A model generated the notes under the pieces. The model ran no database searches. It was not told the origin of the DNA and saw only the letters and a list, made by a program, of their open reading frames with translations. A program made the position numbers and the translations under genes. Of a stretch of 64,000 nt of DNA, positions 1-8,537 are shown piece by piece (the stretch's first letter is position 1; each line of letters begins with the position of its first letter). The stretch comes from Pseudomonas psychrophila. GTDB lineage: Bacteria > Pseudomonadota > Gammaproteobacteria > Pseudomonadales > Pseudomonadaceae. The DNA is taken from assembly GCF_001043005.1 (NCBI RefSeq), contig NZ_JYKZ01000014.1:51522-115521 (forward strand), given 5' to 3'.

Positions 1-599
1 TTGACTGCCGCTGCCAGCTCTTCAAGTGACGGCGGCTCGGCCAGCCGGGCGTTTAGCAGTTCTTTGGCCCGACTCACGGCGCGATGCTCGACCCCGGGCT
101 TGGCCGGCATCGGCAGGCGGGCATGGCGATTGAGCAGTGCGAGCATCATCTGGCGCCACGCGGTTTGCTGTTGCAGTGCGCTGACTGGCCCTTCGAGCAA
201 CTGATGCAACTGGAACAACCCGTGGAACAGGTCGCTGTCGTACAGAAGCGTGTCATTGAACGTCGGCAAGTGCGTGGCAGGCAGTTCCAGTTCCTCCATC
301 AACTGGTGTATTTGTGCGTTGTCCGGGTAGAACGCCCGATAGCGCCAGCCAGCCTCGTGGCCTTTGTGGCCATTGTGAACTTCGTCCGGGTTGATCAGGA
401 CCAGCGTGCCAGTGGCTGCCAGGTGTTCGGCGCCCCGGTAGCGATAACGCTGAGCTCCCGCGACAATCATGCCGATCACAAAACCATCATGTACGTGGGG
501 CACGAAACGGTGCTCGATGTAACGCGCCGTGAGCAGTTCGACTCCGGTCAGAGGCGGTGTTTGCCAGAAGCGGATCGACTCACCCTGCTCGGCGTCCAC
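1..599 (-). CDS. AraC-family transcriptional regulator, C-terminus cut by window edge
   Basis: The reading frame is open from a GTG at 599 to the window edge, about 199 codons. The GTG shares its first base with the stop codon of the hydrolase gene upstream (TAGTG), so the two are probably co-transcribed. The N-terminal part resembles the cupin-like AraC ligand-binding domain: IRFWQTPPLTGVELL near the start, a histidine pair in RFVPHVHDGFVIGMI, then LINPDEVHNG. The last visible residues, ARLAEPPSLEELAAAV, look like the first helix of the AraC DNA-binding domain, and the rest lies outside the window. The effector and target genes cannot be told from this sequence. Confidence 0.8.
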   Translation of the reverse strand, partial: MDAEQGESIRFWQTPPLTGVELLTARYIEHRFVPHVHDGFVIGMIVAGAQRYRYRGAEHLAATGTLVLINPDEVHNGHKGHEAGWRYRAFYPDNAQIHQLMEELELPATHLPTFNDTLLYDSDLFHGLFQLHQLLEGPVSALQQQTAWRQMMLALLNRHARLPMPAKPGVEHRAVSRAKELLNARLAEPPSLEELAAAV

Positions 600-1642
600 T
601 ACTCGGACTCAAGCCGCAGCGCGGCCAGCCATTGCGGGATCCGTCGTTCAAGGTAGTAGCCGGGTTTTCCTGGGGTGCCTTCCAAAAACCCGACATGCCC
701 GCCCTTGGGGTGCAGTTCTAGTTGGGTGGTGGCCGACAGTTCGCTGGTCTCGGGGATGCTGTGCTTGAACACGAACGGATCGTCCGTGGACTGGATAATC
801 AGCGTGGGGGTGTCGATGGCTGCGAGGAAGTAACGGCTGGAGGCGCGACGGTAGTAGTCATCGACGTTGAGATAACCGTTAAGCGGTGCCGTCACGCGGT
901 CATCGAATTCCCAGAAAGTGCGCATTTTGCTCAGCGCTTTTACGGAGCCCAGCTTGGTCAGGCTGGCCAGGTCTTCGTGACGGGCGTCGAGCTGAAAGCG
1001 GTGCTTTTTGACTTTGACGTAGGCCAGCATCTCGCGCATGAAGTGAGCCTGATAGACCCTCGAAAACCCGAGGCCGATCCGGTCGGCACACTGGTCAAGA
1101 CGAAACGGTACCGACACGGCGACAGCGCCTTGTAGTCCACTTTCGGAGCCGCTTTCGCCCAGATACTTGAGCAGCACATTGCCACCCAGCGAATAGCCCA
1201 CGGCGTACAGGGGCGCCTGCGGATGGGTGGCGCGTATATGCGCCACGGCCTCGGCCAGATCTTCGCTGGCGCCTGAGTGATAGCTGCGAGCCAGCAGATT
1301 AGGTTCGCCCGAGCACCCTCGCCAGTTCAGTGCAGCACTGGTCCAGCCACGGGCGGCAAGGGCGTTTTGCAGCCCAAGGACGTAGTGCGAACCCGATGAG
1401 CCGGTCAGGCCATGCAGCACCAGAACCACAGGTGCCTGGGGGGAAGGCGTGCCGTGCCAGTCCAGATCGAGAAAGTCGCCATCCTTCAACCACAAGCGTT
1501 CACGCCGATGCTCAATGACAGGCTTGGTGCGCCATAACGGGCCCCATAACGTCTGGATGTGGGGATTGCCCAGACCCAACGCCGGGGTAAACGGCTTGGA
1601 GGGTGAATCATGGCTGGCTGAAAAAGGCACTGTGGTTCTCAT
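599..1642 (-). CDS. YheT-family alpha/beta hydrolase
   Basis: This 347-residue protein matches the YheT/UPF0017 branch of the alpha/beta hydrolases. GNPHIQTLWGP near residue 25 is the family hallmark. The fold signatures are VLHGLTGSSGSHYV for the oxyanion region, GYSLGGN with the nucleophile serine, a late acidic segment (STDDPFV) and GGHVGF with the catalytic histidine. No signal peptide is visible, so it is probably cytoplasmic. Family members are thought to be esterases, but the substrate is unknown. The gene lies directly upstream of the AraC regulator and overlaps it by one base. The start has only a weak ribosome binding site. Confidence 0.85.
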   Translation of the reverse strand: MRTTVPFSASHDSPSKPFTPALGLGNPHIQTLWGPLWRTKPVIEHRRERLWLKDGDFLDLDWHGTPSPQAPVVLVLHGLTGSSGSHYVLGLQNALAARGWTSAALNWRGCSGEPNLLARSYHSGASEDLAEAVAHIRATHPQAPLYAVGYSLGGNVLLKYLGESGSESGLQGAVAVSVPFRLDQCADRIGLGFSRVYQAHFMREMLAYVKVKKHRFQLDARHEDLASLTKLGSVKALSKMRTFWEFDDRVTAPLNGYLNVDDYYRRASSRYFLAAIDTPTLIIQSTDDPFVFKHSIPETSELSATTQLELHPKGGHVGFLEGTPGKPGYYLERRIPQWLAALRLESE

Positions 1643-1704
1643 CGGGTGACGGGTACGGCGGGTGTCTAAATTGCCATATCAGAGCCCTGCACCCAAGTGC
1701 TGAG

Positions 1705-3138
1705 TTATCTGATGGCTGGCATGCAACTGTGCGCCATCGAAGCTTCAAGCGCCATCACGTCCGGCAAAGGCAACTGCTCAGCGCGTGGCCCGACGGTCAC
1801 GCTGACCCAGCCGTCGGCACTGAAGTGCCGGTTCATCGCCGCTTTTATCTGTTCGGCGGTCAGGGCCTGAATCTGTCGGGTTTTATAGCCGAAGGACAGA
1901 GGATGGTTAAAACGGCCGATCATGGACAGCTCGTTTCGCATCGCCAGATTACTGGCCGTGAGCTGCGGCAAACCCTGCAGGAGGGATTGTTTTATGTTGT
2001 CCAGATGCGATGCATCGGGACCGTCTTCCAGATAGTGAGCAAACAGGGTTTTGATGTGGTCCAGTGCGCTTTGACTGTAGTGCGAAGGGGTATTGAGGTT
2101 AATGGTCCAGGTGGCGGGTCCCTGTGCAGGCGGGATATCTGATAACACGCCATAGGTGACGCTGCGCTCCTCTCTTAAGTACTGATTAAGGATCTGGTCG
2201 AAAATAGTATGCCCGGCGAGCACAGCCACCCCGTCCGGGTGCTGAGCGGGTGGAGCGGACTGAGCCAGCATGATCAAGGTCTGGGTAGCCTCAACTTCGA
2301 TATGCAGCGTTTTGCCAGTGCTACTCGGGCCGCTCGAAGGCGGCTGATCAGGCAGTGCCGGTCCGGTGGGCAGGGCATTGGCCAGCGAGCGACTGAGGCG
2401 CTGCGCTTGTTGCGGGGTGAGGGCACCGACGATCACGATCTGAGCGTTGGCGGCCGTGTAGGCGCGGCGATAAAAAGCCTTCAGTTGTGCCTCATCGATG
2501 CGCTCAAGACTCTCGGCCGTACCGTACGTCGAGCGGGCACGGGGTTGCCCTGGGTAGAGCTCGTTGTTGATCAGCGTCAGTGCGCGAGAATGTGGGGTTT
2601 CCCGTTCCATTTTGAGCTGGATGAGCATTTCGTTTTTGACCCGGCGCTGACCTGCGACGGTAAAGCCCGGGTTAGCCAGCATCTCGGTGAACAGTTGCAG
2701 GGCCGGCTCGCGCAGGTGCGGTGCACTCAAGCTGCGTAGGGTGAAAAAGCTCTGTTCTTGGCTAATGCCGTTACTCAGTTCAGCACCGAGGCGGTCAAAG
2801 CCATCGGCCAGTGCATTGGCACTCTTGAGTGTCGAGCCTTCGTTGAACAGGCTCAGCACCATCGCCGCCAGGCCAGGTAAATCACCCTCCTGATTGCTGC
2901 CTGCCGCAAAGCTGATGTGCACATCGATCATGGGCAGTGAGTGGTTTTCGACAAACAGTACCTTGGTGCTTTGCGCCAGCCGCCAGGCTTCGATCGTTGG
3001 CACGGGTGTAACGGTGGCAGGCGGACTCAGTTCAAGCAGCGATTGCAGTTGTGCGGGCTGTTCTTGCGCAAGGGCTTGCCCGGTGACAGTGACAAGGCTA
3101 AGCAGCAGTCCGGCAGCGATGAGTAGGGGCTTATTCAT
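1705..3138 (-). CDS. M16 peptidase-like protein, non-catalytic partner (second pair)
   Basis: A 477-residue periplasmic protein of the insulinase/processing-peptidase (M16) family. The start at 3138 follows a clear GAGGAGG ribosome binding site, whereas an ATG 24 bases upstream has none. A signal peptide (MNKPLLIAAGLLLSLVTVTG) is followed by two M16 halves. The zinc motif HxxEH is absent: the matching segment reads GLAAMVLSLFNEG. The C-terminal half keeps REERSVTYGVLS, the equivalent of the substrate-binding Arg/Tyr region. In this family such a subunit pairs with an HxxEH subunit, here the gene immediately upstream, which it overlaps by 8 bases. It is paralogous to the gene at 5346-6836. Confidence 0.88.
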   Translation of the reverse strand: MNKPLLIAAGLLLSLVTVTGQALAQEQPAQLQSLLELSPPATVTPVPTIEAWRLAQSTKVLFVENHSLPMIDVHISFAAGSNQEGDLPGLAAMVLSLFNEGSTLKSANALADGFDRLGAELSNGISQEQSFFTLRSLSAPHLREPALQLFTEMLANPGFTVAGQRRVKNEMLIQLKMERETPHSRALTLINNELYPGQPRARSTYGTAESLERIDEAQLKAFYRRAYTAANAQIVIVGALTPQQAQRLSRSLANALPTGPALPDQPPSSGPSSTGKTLHIEVEATQTLIMLAQSAPPAQHPDGVAVLAGHTIFDQILNQYLREERSVTYGVLSDIPPAQGPATWTINLNTPSHYSQSALDHIKTLFAHYLEDGPDASHLDNIKQSLLQGLPQLTASNLAMRNELSMIGRFNHPLSFGYKTRQIQALTAEQIKAAMNRHFSADGWVSVTVGPRAEQLPLPDVMALEASMAHSCMPAIR

Positions 3139-4477
3139 GGCGAGCCTCCTCGGGCAACACATGACTGATGGTTAACCGGTCGCGGGTGAGGAACGTTTTC
3201 GCTGCTTGCTGGATGTCTTCGGGGGTAATTGCCTTCAACGTCTCCATTCGTTGCTCGACGTGTGCGGATGACAACCCTGCAATGTCCAGCTCACCCAGAT
3301 AAGCGGCCTGGTTTTGCAGGTCATCGCGACTGAAAACATGCCGTGCAATGATCCGCGTCCTCGCTCGCTCAAGGGTGTCGTTGGAAGGCGGCGTATTTTT
3401 CAACGTGTCGATCACGGCCCAAATCTGCTCCTGAACTTCGTTCAGCGGTTTCATTTTTTCAGGATTGAGGGCTGCGACGAGGGTGAACAGGGCATCACCG
3501 CGTCTAATGCCGCTGTAATGCGAACCGACGGCGATCAACAGTTCCTCGTCGTGTCGTAGCCTGCTTTTGAGCAGTGAGCTATCGCCGCCGCCGAGCAGTT
3601 CACTGAGCAGTTGCAGTGCCGGGGCCGTGCGGGGGTCGGTTTGCGTGCTCAGGCTAGGCACGTTGAATGTCATGCTCAGGTTCGGGATTTGATGACCGAT
3701 GTACTGGGTAATGCGACGCTCGCCGGGGGTGGCCAGTTCGAGCGGGAGTTTGGCTACAGGTAATTCTCGTCGGGCAATAGGGCCGAAGTAGCGGGTGGCC
3801 ATGGCCTTGACCTGATTGACGTCGACATCACCGACGATGATCAACGTGGCGTTGTTGGGTGCGTACCAGCTGCGATACCACTGCTTGAGTTCGTCGACCT
3901 GCATGCGCTCGATGTCGTGCATCCACCCGATTATCGGGCTGCCGGAACCACTGGAAGGAAATGCCAAGCGCAATGGCAACTCAAGCGCCCGTTGCTGCGG
4001 ATCATTGTCGACGCTTTCGCTGCGCTCGTTTTTGATGATTTCGCGTTCCCCCTCCCACTGCGCGGCGGACAGATGTGCAGTGCTCATTTGGTCTGCCATG
4101 ATTTCAAGCGCGACAGCCAGCGCGTGGGGCGCCAAGGTTTGATAGAAGACGGTCGCATCATGTTGAGTGACCGCATTGTCGGTGGCACCCAGGCTTTGAA
4201 ATATCTGGTCTGACTGCGCCGGGCAGAGTTTGCTGCTGCCTTTGAAGACCATGTGTTCAAGGGCGTGGGATAGCCCGGATTGGCCCGCGGGCTCATAGCT
4301 TGAGCCCACTCGATACCAGAGCTGAGAGTGAACCACAGCGCTGCGGTGGTCTTCGTGCACGATGACCTTGAGGCCGTTATCCAGTGTGAATCGATGGGTC
4401 GAGGGTTCGCTGCTGGCCAAAGCCATTAGCGGTTGCAGCATGAGACCGAGTGCTACCCCGGCAAGGGAGTGTTTCAT
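3131..4477 (-). CDS. M16 zinc peptidase, catalytic subunit (second pair)
   Basis: This 448-residue secreted peptidase has a signal peptide (MKHSLAGVALGLMLQPLMALA) and the M16 motif HALEH. His71, Glu74 and His75 are the ligands and base, and Glu151 (in NERSE) sits 76 residues further on, the usual spacing for the third zinc ligand. The sequence LDNGLKVIVHEDHRSAVVHSQ is typical of bacterial M16B enzymes. It probably works in the periplasm as a heterodimer with the gene that overlaps its 3' end. Compared with its paralogue at 6829-8181 it has Cys85 in a loop that reads GPGEAS there. The substrate is not known. Confidence 0.9.
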   Translation of the reverse strand: MKHSLAGVALGLMLQPLMALASSEPSTHRFTLDNGLKVIVHEDHRSAVVHSQLWYRVGSSYEPAGQSGLSHALEHMVFKGSSKLCPAQSDQIFQSLGATDNAVTQHDATVFYQTLAPHALAVALEIMADQMSTAHLSAAQWEGEREIIKNERSESVDNDPQQRALELPLRLAFPSSGSGSPIIGWMHDIERMQVDELKQWYRSWYAPNNATLIIVGDVDVNQVKAMATRYFGPIARRELPVAKLPLELATPGERRITQYIGHQIPNLSMTFNVPSLSTQTDPRTAPALQLLSELLGGGDSSLLKSRLRHDEELLIAVGSHYSGIRRGDALFTLVAALNPEKMKPLNEVQEQIWAVIDTLKNTPPSNDTLERARTRIIARHVFSRDDLQNQAAYLGELDIAGLSSAHVEQRMETLKAITPEDIQQAAKTFLTRDRLTISHVLPEEARHE

Positions 4478-4591
4478 GGGGGGTGTCCTGACGATTGATC
4501 GTCAGAGCAGCCTGGGCTTGTAAGGGCAGGAGAGGGCGTTACATAGGTATGGGGTGTTTGAAGGCGCGCAGGTGAACCCTTTGATCCGGCC

Positions 4592-4649
4592 AAGCTTTTT
4601 AGCGAGAAACACTTAGCTAATGCTTGACCGGCAACAGAGTATCTACAGG
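4592..4649 (+). repeat. Hairpin plus 20-mer intergenic repeat, copy A
   Basis: An imperfect hairpin (arms 4592-4603 and 4616-4625) is followed by the 20-mer GGCAACAGAGTATCTACAGG at 4630-4649. The same 20-mer, also next to a hairpin, occurs in inverted orientation at 41651-41708. The element lies between the start of the M16 gene at 4477 and rsmD. A 28-base stretch of it (4622-4649) recurs with 3 mismatches at 4719-4746, on the other side of a REP palindrome. Its function is unknown. Confidence 0.6.
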
Positions 4650-4660
4650 ACAACGGCAAC

Positions 4661-4714
4661 TGTGGGAGCGAGCCTGCTCGCGAAGGTCGTTCGCGAGCAG
4701 GCTCGCTCCCACAG
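4661..4714. repeat. REP palindrome (GAGCCTGCTCGCGA type)
   Basis: Two head-to-head copies of TGTGGGAGCGAGCCTGCTCG are separated by only a few bases, forming a near-perfect hairpin. This is the short-spacer form of the common Pseudomonas REP and lies just past the 3' end of rsmD. Confidence 0.9.
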
Positions 4715-4746
4715 TAGGGCTTGACCTACAAAAGAGTATCTACAGG

Positions 4747-5346
4747 TTATTGTGCGGGCGCAGCCTCACGCTGCCACAGGGCGTAGTTCACGCCCCCGGC
4801 TTTTTGCTCGCGGTGCAGGCGCCAGTTGGCAGGCAGGCTCAGTTCCGATGGGCGTACTTCGCTTTCGGTGTAAACCCAGGCCTCATCGGCCAGCCAGCCG
4901 CGTTGCTCCAACAGGTCGCAGGCAGGCTTGAGCAGGTCCTTGTTGAACGGCGGGTCGAGGAACACCACGTCGAACGTGTCAGTTGCAGTCGCGTCCAGAT
5001 AACGCAGGGCGTCGGTTTGCTGCACTTCGCCGACGGTGCAACGCAGGATGCCCATGTTCTCGCGAATGTTGGAAATCGCATCGCGGTTGCTGTCCAGTGC
5101 CACGCCTTTGGCTGCGCCGCGGGACATGGCTTCAAGGAACAACGCGCCGCTACCGGCGAATACGTCGAGTACCTTGGCGCCGCCGATGTGCGGGGCCAAC
5201 CAGTTGAACAGGGTTTCACGCACGCGATCCGGTGTCGGGCGCAGGCCCTCTACATGAGGAAAGTCGAGCTTGCGGCTGCGCCATTCCCCGCCAATGATGC
5301 GTAACTGACCCGCACCTGAGTGCGATGTGTTTTTTGGCTTTGCCAT
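4747..5346 (-). CDS. rsmD: 16S rRNA (guanine966-N2)-methyltransferase RsmD
   Basis: This 199-residue SAM-dependent methyltransferase modifies G966 of 16S rRNA in the small subunit. It starts with the family signature RIIGGEWRSRKLDFP. GLRPTPDRVRETLFNWL and KVLDVFAGSGALFLEAMSRG form the SAM-binding region, and FLDPPF is the catalytic DPPF/Y motif of N2-guanine methylases. The ATG shares a base with the TAA of the M16 gene upstream (TAATG), suggesting translational coupling. It sits between two paralogous M16 pairs. The stop codon directly abuts a 28-base repeat. Confidence 0.95.
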   Translation of the reverse strand: MAKPKNTSHSGAGQLRIIGGEWRSRKLDFPHVEGLRPTPDRVRETLFNWLAPHIGGAKVLDVFAGSGALFLEAMSRGAAKGVALDSNRDAISNIRENMGILRCTVGEVQQTDALRYLDATATDTFDVVFLDPPFNKDLLKPACDLLEQRGWLADEAWVYTESEVRPSELSLPANWRLHREQKAGGVNYALWQREAAPAQ

Positions 5347-6836
5347 TAATGCTCCGGAACCCCAAGAGGTTGCTCTGAAGGTTTATCGGTAGGAGGTGGC
5401 AGTGGTTTTTGCGGCACGGTTGGGCCGGCGGTCACTACGACCATTTTGTCGGCGCTCAGGTGCTTGTTCATGGCGGCCTTGACCTGATCGGTGGTCAGGT
5501 CCTGGGATTTCTGCATGAAGGTTTCAAGATAGTCCAAAGGCAAATCATAGAAGCCCATTGCGCCAAGTTGGCCGACGATGGCTGAGTTGCTGGCAGTGGA
5601 CAGCGGGAAGCTGCCAGCCAGTTCACGCTTGGCATCGTCGAGTTCTTTTTGCGTCGGACCATTTTTCAGGTAGTCGGCCAAAATGTCTTGCACCAATTTG
5701 AGCGTACCTTCGCTCAATTCGGCACGGGTTTGCAGGTTGATCATGAACGGGCCACGAGCTTGCATCGGGCTGAAACCGGAATACACGCCGTAGGTCAGGC
5801 CGCGTTTTTCACGTACTTCAGTCATCAGGCGCGTGCCGAAACCGCCACCACCCAGGATGCTGTTGCCCAAAGCCAGTGCGGCATAGTCGGGGTCGTCACG
5901 GTCAATGCCCAGCTGAGATACGAGCAAGTGGGTCTGCTTGGACGGGAACTCGATATGGGTTGCACCAGGTTTTGGCTCGCTTGGTTGAACTGTTTTTGCA
6001 ACGGAAGGGCCTTTAGGCAGCGCGGCCGAAACCTGGGCTGCGATGGCTTCGGCTTCAGCGCGAGACAGGTCGCCAACGATCGCGATAACTGCGTTGCCAG
6101 CGGTGTAGGCTTTGTTGTGGAAGGCCTTGAGCTGGTCGATTGTAATCGATGTGATGCTCTGGGCGTTGCCATCACTGGCGTGTGCATACGGGTGATCGCC
6201 GTACAGGCGCTTGAACAGCTCATCGCTGGCCAGTTTGCCGGGATTTTGCTTCTGGAATTCAAAACTGGCGAGCAACTGGTTTTTGATCCGCGCCAGGGAG
6301 TCAGCCGGGAATGTAGGCTTGCCCACCACCTCGGCGAACAAATTGAGCGCTGGAGTGCGCTTGTCCACATCGCTCAGGCTGCGCAGGGAGGCAACGGCCA
6401 TGTCGCGATAAGCGCCATTGCCGAAGTCGGCCCCCAGGCCTTCAAAACCTTGAGCGATGGCGCCGACATCTTTGCCGGCCACGCCTTCGTTGAGCATGGC
6501 GTTGGTCAGCAGGGCCAAACCGGGGGTGTTGTCGTCCTGGCTGCTGCCGGCGGCGAACGTCAGGCGCAGGTCGAACATCGGCAGTTCCCGGGCTTCGACG
6601 AACAGCACTTTGGAGCCTTCGGCGGTTTTCCAGGTTTGCACGTTCAGTGCTCGGTGGCTGGGCGCCTTGCCGTCGAGTTCGGCCAATGACTGGAGCTTTT
6701 GCTCAGTCTTGGCCTTGTCCAGCGCCTGGCTGGCAACCGATTGATCGGGATTGGCGAAAAAGTAGCCGAGTGCGCCGACCAGTACGGCGGCGCTCAGACC
6801 GAGCAGTGCGTAGCGGGGACCTTTACGCTCACTCAT
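5346..6836 (-). CDS. M16 peptidase-like protein, non-catalytic partner (first pair)
   Basis: A 496-residue protein of the M16 family, start chosen at 6836 behind GAGGAG. It has an N-terminal membrane anchor or signal (RYALLGLSAAVLVGALGYFF) followed by two M16 domains. The zinc motif is missing (GLALLTNAMLNEG where HxxEH would be), while REKRGLTYGVYS in the C-terminal half is kept. The C-terminus is proline rich (PTVPQKPLPPPTDKP). It overlaps the catalytic subunit upstream by 8 bases, the same arrangement as in the second pair. The likely role is substrate binding in a periplasmic heterodimer, which is an inference from the family. Confidence 0.9.
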   Translation of the reverse strand: MSERKGPRYALLGLSAAVLVGALGYFFANPDQSVASQALDKAKTEQKLQSLAELDGKAPSHRALNVQTWKTAEGSKVLFVEARELPMFDLRLTFAAGSSQDDNTPGLALLTNAMLNEGVAGKDVGAIAQGFEGLGADFGNGAYRDMAVASLRSLSDVDKRTPALNLFAEVVGKPTFPADSLARIKNQLLASFEFQKQNPGKLASDELFKRLYGDHPYAHASDGNAQSITSITIDQLKAFHNKAYTAGNAVIAIVGDLSRAEAEAIAAQVSAALPKGPSVAKTVQPSEPKPGATHIEFPSKQTHLLVSQLGIDRDDPDYAALALGNSILGGGGFGTRLMTEVREKRGLTYGVYSGFSPMQARGPFMINLQTRAELSEGTLKLVQDILADYLKNGPTQKELDDAKRELAGSFPLSTASNSAIVGQLGAMGFYDLPLDYLETFMQKSQDLTTDQVKAAMNKHLSADKMVVVTAGPTVPQKPLPPPTDKPSEQPLGVPEH

Positions 6837-8181
6837 GGGTTTTCTCCTCGGGCAGTACATGCGCAACGCTGAGGCGCTCGCGAGTGAAATAGGTGCGGGC
6901 CGCCTGCTGGATATCAGCCGGAGTGACCTTTTGCAGATCAGCCAGCTCCGAGTCCATCAGCTTCCAGGACAGGCCGACGGTTTCAAGTTGGCCAATCGAG
7001 GTGGCCTGACTGGTGATCGAGTCGCGCTCGTAGACCAGGCCGGCAATCACCTGGGCACGCACGCGCTCAAGCTCTTCAGTAGTCGGCGGGGTCTTTTTCA
7101 GGTCGTCCAGCAAGCGCCACAAGCCCGCCTCGGCCTGGGCCATGGTGACTTTTTTCTGGCTGTTGGGCATTGCCGAAAGCATGAACAGGCTGTCGCCACG
7201 GGTGAAGGCGTTGTAGCTGGACGATGCGCCGGAGACCAGTTCTTCACCGCGCTCCAGTTGAGTCGGCATGCGTGCGCTGTAGCCACCGTCCAGCAGCGCT
7301 GAAATCAGGCGCAGCGCGTTGGCGGTGATCGGGTCTTTGGCTGTCGCAATGCTTGGTACGTTAAAACCCAGCATCAAGCTTGGCAGTTGGGTCTGTACGT
7401 GGATCTTGAGCAGGCGCTCCCCGGGGGTTGGCAGCTCCAGCGGGATCTTGGCCACAGGGATCTCGCGTTTTGGAACAGGGCCGAAGTAGCGCTGGGCCAG
7501 GGCTTTGACTTCATCCGGAGTCACGTCGCCGACCACCACCAAGGTGGCGTTGTTGGGCGCATACCACTCTTCATACCATGCACGCAGCTCGCCAACGCTC
7601 ATACGCTCAAGGTCCACCATCCAGCCGATGGTCGGTGTGTGGTAACCGCTGGACGGGAAGGCCATGGCGCTGAACAGCTCATAGGCTTTGCTCATGGGCT
7701 GGTCGTCGGTGCGCAGGCGGCGCTCTTCCTTGATGACCTCGATCTCGCGCTTGAACTCTTCAGGCGGCAGGCGAAGGCTGGCCATACGATCGGCCTCAAG
7801 TTCAAAGGCCACGCCCAGGCGGTCACGGGCCAGTACCTGGTAATACGCGGTGTAGTCGTCACTGGTGAAGGCGTTTTCCTGGGCGCCTAGGTCGCGCAGG
7901 ATCAACGAGGCTTCACCGGGGCCGACCTTATTACTGCCCTTGAACATCATGTGCTCAAGGGCATGGGACAGACCGGTCTTGCCGGGTGTCTCGTAACTGG
8001 AACCCACTTTGTACCAAACCTGGGAAACCACGACGGGCGCACGATGGTCTTCGCGCACGATGACTTTAAGGCCATTGTCCAGGCGGAATTCGTGGGTAGG
8101 TTGCGGTTCGGCCGCCAGGGCCGAAAGCGGAAGTAAAACTGTGCTGAGCAACAGGCCAGCAGCGCGGCGGGCTAGATTCAT
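6829..8181 (-). CDS. M16 zinc peptidase, catalytic subunit (first pair)
   Basis: This is a 450-residue secreted M16 peptidase. The start at ATG 8181 gives a normal signal peptide (MNLARRAAGLLLSTVLLPLSALA). A GTG at 8271 would add 30 polar residues in front of it and is less likely, though the ribosome binding site at 8181 is weak. The HALEH motif is intact, and a glutamate 76 residues after the second histidine (KEERR) supplies the third zinc ligand. The gene is divergent from ftsY, a position that P. aeruginosa M16 genes also occupy. With its partner it probably forms the ancestral pair in this locus, and the copy at 1.7-4.5 kb is the extra one. Confidence 0.9.
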   Translation of the reverse strand: MNLARRAAGLLLSTVLLPLSALAAEPQPTHEFRLDNGLKVIVREDHRAPVVVSQVWYKVGSSYETPGKTGLSHALEHMMFKGSNKVGPGEASLILRDLGAQENAFTSDDYTAYYQVLARDRLGVAFELEADRMASLRLPPEEFKREIEVIKEERRLRTDDQPMSKAYELFSAMAFPSSGYHTPTIGWMVDLERMSVGELRAWYEEWYAPNNATLVVVGDVTPDEVKALAQRYFGPVPKREIPVAKIPLELPTPGERLLKIHVQTQLPSLMLGFNVPSIATAKDPITANALRLISALLDGGYSARMPTQLERGEELVSGASSSYNAFTRGDSLFMLSAMPNSQKKVTMAQAEAGLWRLLDDLKKTPPTTEELERVRAQVIAGLVYERDSITSQATSIGQLETVGLSWKLMDSELADLQKVTPADIQQAARTYFTRERLSVAHVLPEEKTHE

Positions 8182-8537
8182 TCGTTTTTTAACCTGTTGG
8201 GCTACCTGCTCGGCCTTAGCGTCTGCAGGTGAGGAGGTGCTAGGATACTGATCCGTTTTACTGGCGGCCACGCCTATCAGGCCATTGACGATCAGACTAA
8301 GGTTGATCGGGCAGTATAGGAGCCCGCTTGGAAGTGTGGATGGATCCCGGTAAATTTCGCTTTTTTGCCGACTTTCCCGTTCCAGACCCGAGTTAATACG
8401 AAGTGTGTGAGGTGTGCTTTACCCTCTAAACAAAGTTGCGTGCGAACAAGCTGACAAAATTACAGTCTGTTTCACACCGAATATTATTTGCCGGGGCGCC
8501 ACAGTGGCGCGTCGCTACGATGAGATAGCCGTCCTCC

